DNA from: JAJDBU01 sp046756925
GTDB taxonomy: Bacteria; Nitrospirota; Nitrospiria; SBBL01; JAADHI01
Length of the DNA stretch: 7,384 nt
NCBI GenBank assembly: GCA_046756925.1
Contig: JBHHXH010000093.1
Coordinates: 1-7,384, forward strand
Direction of reading: 5' to 3'
The position numbers and the translations under genes are program-made. The notes under the pieces were generated by a model that saw only the letters and a program-made list of their open reading frames with translations, was not told the DNA's origin and did no database searches. Each line of letters starts with the position of its first letter. Position 1 is the first letter of the stretch. Shown piece by piece: positions 6,013 to 7,384 of this stretch.

Positions 6013-6063
6013 CTCACGAAAAACAAGGAAGATGCTGCATATTTAAAATTACGATTTCGTGAG
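6013..6063 (-). repeat. 9-bp inverted repeat after the peroxiredoxin-like gene
   Basis: CTCACGAAA (6013-6021) and TTTCGTGAG (6055-6063) are perfect complements around a 33-nt loop. The repeat starts 15 nt past the stop of the peroxiredoxin-like gene and lies in the 155-nt gap before aroC. The loop contains a nested ATGC-A-GCAT palindrome. No T-run follows on the transcribed strand, so a simple rho-independent terminator is unlikely. It may stabilise the upstream mRNA's 3' end or form part of the aroC leader. Confidence 0.5.
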
Positions 6064-6077
6064 GCAGGGGATTCGTC

Positions 6078-6623
6078 CTAGATCTGTGCCCACTTAATGG
6101 TACAGCCGATGGCCTGTGTCTCGGGATGTTGGATGCCCTCGCCAGATAGGAGTGCGTCGATCGCATTCCGAAGGTCATGGGACCTGACTTTGTGCGGGGC
6201 TTTCCAATTGTCATCGATCCGGCCTGTATAACGGAGACGCCGCTCCCGGTCGAGCAAGAAAATCTCGGGTGTATAATGGGCGCCGTAGGCATCGGCAGTT
6301 TGTTGTGTCTCGTCGCAAAGATACGGAAAATTATAGCCCACGGTTTCCGACCGGATCTTCATCTTTGGAAAATCGTCCTCCGGATAGTTTTTGGTTTCGT
6401 TCGCGTTGATCGCGACAAGAGCGAGCCCCCGCTGACCGTAATCGGCTTGAATGGCGATGAGGCGTGTCTCATAGGCTTGTACATAGGGACAATGATTACA
6501 GGTGAACATCACTGCAAGCACTTCCTTATCTCTGAAACGATCCAGCGAATAGATGGATCCATCCACGCCCGGCAGGCTGAAATCGGGGGCCTTCTCGCCG
6601 ATCGGCAAACGCTTAGAAGTCAA
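6078..6623 (-). CDS. Peroxiredoxin-like thioredoxin-fold protein (PRX-like 1 type, CxxC)
   Basis: 181-residue AhpC/TSA-fold redox protein without a signal peptide, so probably cytoplasmic. After a typical GEKAPDFSLPGVDG opening, the active site is TCNHCPYV with Cys42 and Cys45. That is a thioredoxin-style CxxC placed where peroxiredoxins have the peroxidatic cysteine. The cis-proline is in YTPE (Pro119), and the C-terminus ends with the subgroup's GCTIKW (Cys174). Another cysteine is at 103. Members are usually annotated only as thioredoxin-family or redoxin proteins, and the substrate is unknown. The start is TTG at 6621-6623, supported by AGAGGA (6629-6634) at 5 nt. The stop of the FmdE-like gene is only 15 nt upstream, so the two are very likely one operon and may share a redox or metal-related task. 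Confidence 0.9.
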   Translation of the reverse strand: MTSKRLPIGEKAPDFSLPGVDGSIYSLDRFRDKEVLAVMFTCNHCPYVQAYETRLIAIQADYGQRGLALVAINANETKNYPEDDFPKMKIRSETVGYNFPYLCDETQQTADAYGAHYTPEIFLLDRERRLRYTGRIDDNWKAPHKVRSHDLRNAIDALLSGEGIQHPETQAIGCTIKWAQI

Positions 6624-6628
6624 CGGAT

Positions 6629-6634
6629 TCCTCT
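6629..6634 (-). promoter_or_regulatory. Ribosome binding site that decides a TTG start
   Basis: AGAGGA on the minus strand lies 5 nt before the TTG at 6621-6623 and 4 nt after the FmdE-like stop codon (6639-6641). It supports the unusual TTG start of the peroxiredoxin-like protein. No nearby in-frame ATG offers an alternative that keeps the conserved N-terminal GEKAPDFSLP strand. Confidence 0.7.
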
Positions 6635-6638
6635 TTGC

Positions 6639-7253
6639 TTAAACCGGATTCGAGACCAGGCATTCCTGACACCATTGCTCCCCCGAGACGGCTTTCAAGC
6701 GCCCCACATCCACATATTCACCGCATTGGCCACAGGGTTCCGCATCGTATTTTCCGGTTTTCGGCGGTTTCGGAAGCGTCACCCGGCGGATCGCAAAAAG
6801 CTCGGATTCCGGCGCCGATAAGATTTGGTCGATCGTTTCTTCCGTCATTTTCCGGAGGCGGTCTTTCACCTCCGGGGTCGCATCCTTTTGCTTCGCCGCT
6901 TTTCGAAGGGACCGAAATGGTGCGTGATCAAAATGCTCCCAATAGGTGCAGTAAGCCCGGACGCCCTCTCCCGTGCTTGTATTCTGAAGTGTATAAACCG
7001 CCTTACCGGTATGACTGAGATAGAGATTCCGCTTTCCGAAAGTACAACCCGTGACTTCCTGAATCGCATCCAATGCGCAGGTTTCGTTGCCCACGTAGGC
7101 CACGACTTCCTTCATGTTTTCCATCCGATCGCCCATCTCCCGGACCAATGCCTTCGCCGCCCGATAACCGATGGCGATATCGAGACAAAGGTGCTGATGA
7201 AAATCGACGACATCTTTAAATTCGGAGCTCATACGTCCCTCTCGTTTTTTCAT
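6639..7253 (-). CDS. FmdE-family protein with C-terminal zinc finger
   Basis: 204-residue predicted cytoplasmic protein of the FmdE family, named after formylmethanofuran dehydrogenase subunit E of methanogens but common in anaerobic bacteria, where its role is unsettled. The metal-binding N-terminal motif is FHQHLC (18-23), a variant of the family's FHGHxCPG that keeps His19, His21 and Cys23 but has LD for PG. The second conserved block, NETCALDAIQEVTGCTFGK (56-74), keeps Cys59, Asp62 and Cys70. The C-terminus carries CGQC (174-177) and CQEC (195-198), a four-cysteine zinc-binding knuckle. Two starts are possible. ATG at 7251-7253 is preceded by AGGA, and the internal ATG at 7230-7232 is preceded by the stronger AGAGGG. 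Both are at 4 nt, and the shorter form would have 197 residues. No other formylmethanofuran dehydrogenase subunit is visible. Confidence 0.9.
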   Translation of the reverse strand: MKKREGRMSSEFKDVVDFHQHLCLDIAIGYRAAKALVREMGDRMENMKEVVAYVGNETCALDAIQEVTGCTFGKRNLYLSHTGKAVYTLQNTSTGEGVRAYCTYWEHFDHAPFRSLRKAAKQKDATPEVKDRLRKMTEETIDQILSAPESELFAIRRVTLPKPPKTGKYDAEPCGQCGEYVDVGRLKAVSGEQWCQECLVSNPV

Positions 7254-7273
7254 TCGTTCCTGCCATTTACGGC

Positions 7274-7282
7274 ATCATATCA
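7274..7282 (-). promoter_or_regulatory. Extended -10 promoter of the FmdE-like operon
   Basis: The minus strand reads TG-A-TATGAT, an extended -10 with a 5/6 core match and no good -35. Transcription would start near 7267, giving a leader of about 14 nt before the first possible ATG. A 12-bp near-palindrome, CCGAT-CA-ATCGG (7314-7325), lies 35-46 bp upstream and could be a regulator site. Confidence 0.4.
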
Positions 7283-7323
7283 CAATGTTTGTGCGGAATG
7301 AAGTCACATCTATCCGATCAATC

Positions 7324-7361
7324 GGGACAGACACCATTTTTTTGCCTTAAACCAATGGTGT
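7324..7361. repeat. REP-like inverted repeat at the right edge
   Basis: The plus strand has GGGACAG followed by ACACCATT (7331-7338), a 15-nt T-rich loop and the perfect complement AATGGTGT (7354-7361). The GGGACAGACACC core resembles dispersed palindromic repeats that I associate with REP-associated (Y1/RAYT) transposases in many bacterial genomes, including the GGAC head. No transposase is in the window. A second small palindrome, CTAATT-GCCT-AATTAG (7369-7384), abuts the edge. The assignment is from memory of the motif, not a search. Confidence 0.35.
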
Positions 7362-7384
7362 AGGTACGCTAATTGCCTAATTAG

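Noticed and set aside
6177..6821. 214-codon plus-strand open frame
   Set aside because: It spans two well-supported minus-strand genes and their junction, and shows no domain or ribosome site that would compete with them.

Overview
All seven substantial genes lie on the minus strand, so transcription runs from high to low coordinates. In that order they are: an FmdE-family zinc protein (6639-7253), a peroxiredoxin-like thioredoxin-fold protein (6078-6623), chorismate synthase aroC (4816-5922), a Nudix hydrolase of the Ap4A-hydrolase type (4119-4616), an FHA-domain protein (2871-3881), a membrane-anchored helical-repeat Ser/Thr protein kinase (475-2874), and a cold-shock protein cut by the left edge (1-178). 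A possible plus-strand mini-gene (3972-4100) sits between the FHA and Nudix genes. I see no tRNA, rRNA, CRISPR, transposase, phage gene or convincing rho-independent terminator.

The organism is probably a Gram-negative bacterium from a group rich in eukaryotic-type kinases, FHA proteins and FmdE proteins. Desulfobacterota, Nitrospirota and NC10-like lineages fit, but the window holds no marker that decides between them. Coding is dense, GC is moderate, and base composition looks even across the genes. Nothing suggests recent transfer, except a short inverted repeat at the right edge that resembles a REP/RAYT-type element.

Right part (4119-7384): fmdE-like and the peroxiredoxin-like gene are 15 nt apart and look like one operon starting from an extended -10 promoter at 7274-7282. 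A 155-nt gap with a 9-bp inverted repeat and a possible 12-codon upstream ORF leads into aroC. A 199-nt gap after aroC holds a promoter-like pair and an AT-rich palindrome ahead of the Nudix gene. These genes are metabolic or housekeeping: shikimate pathway, nucleotide clean-up and probably redox or metal handling.

Middle and left part (1-3970): the most interesting unit is a two-gene phospho-signalling module. An FHA protein starts from a promoter so close to its GTG codon that the mRNA should be leaderless. Its stop codon overlaps the start of the kinase gene (ATGA). The kinase reads, from its N-terminus, as a membrane anchor, about 25 units of a 13-residue helical repeat, one or two ordinary TPR-like units, and a complete Hanks-type catalytic domain. 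Kinase and phosphothreonine-binding partner are therefore probably made together. The cold-shock gene downstream has its own promoters and a leader of about 100-155 nt.
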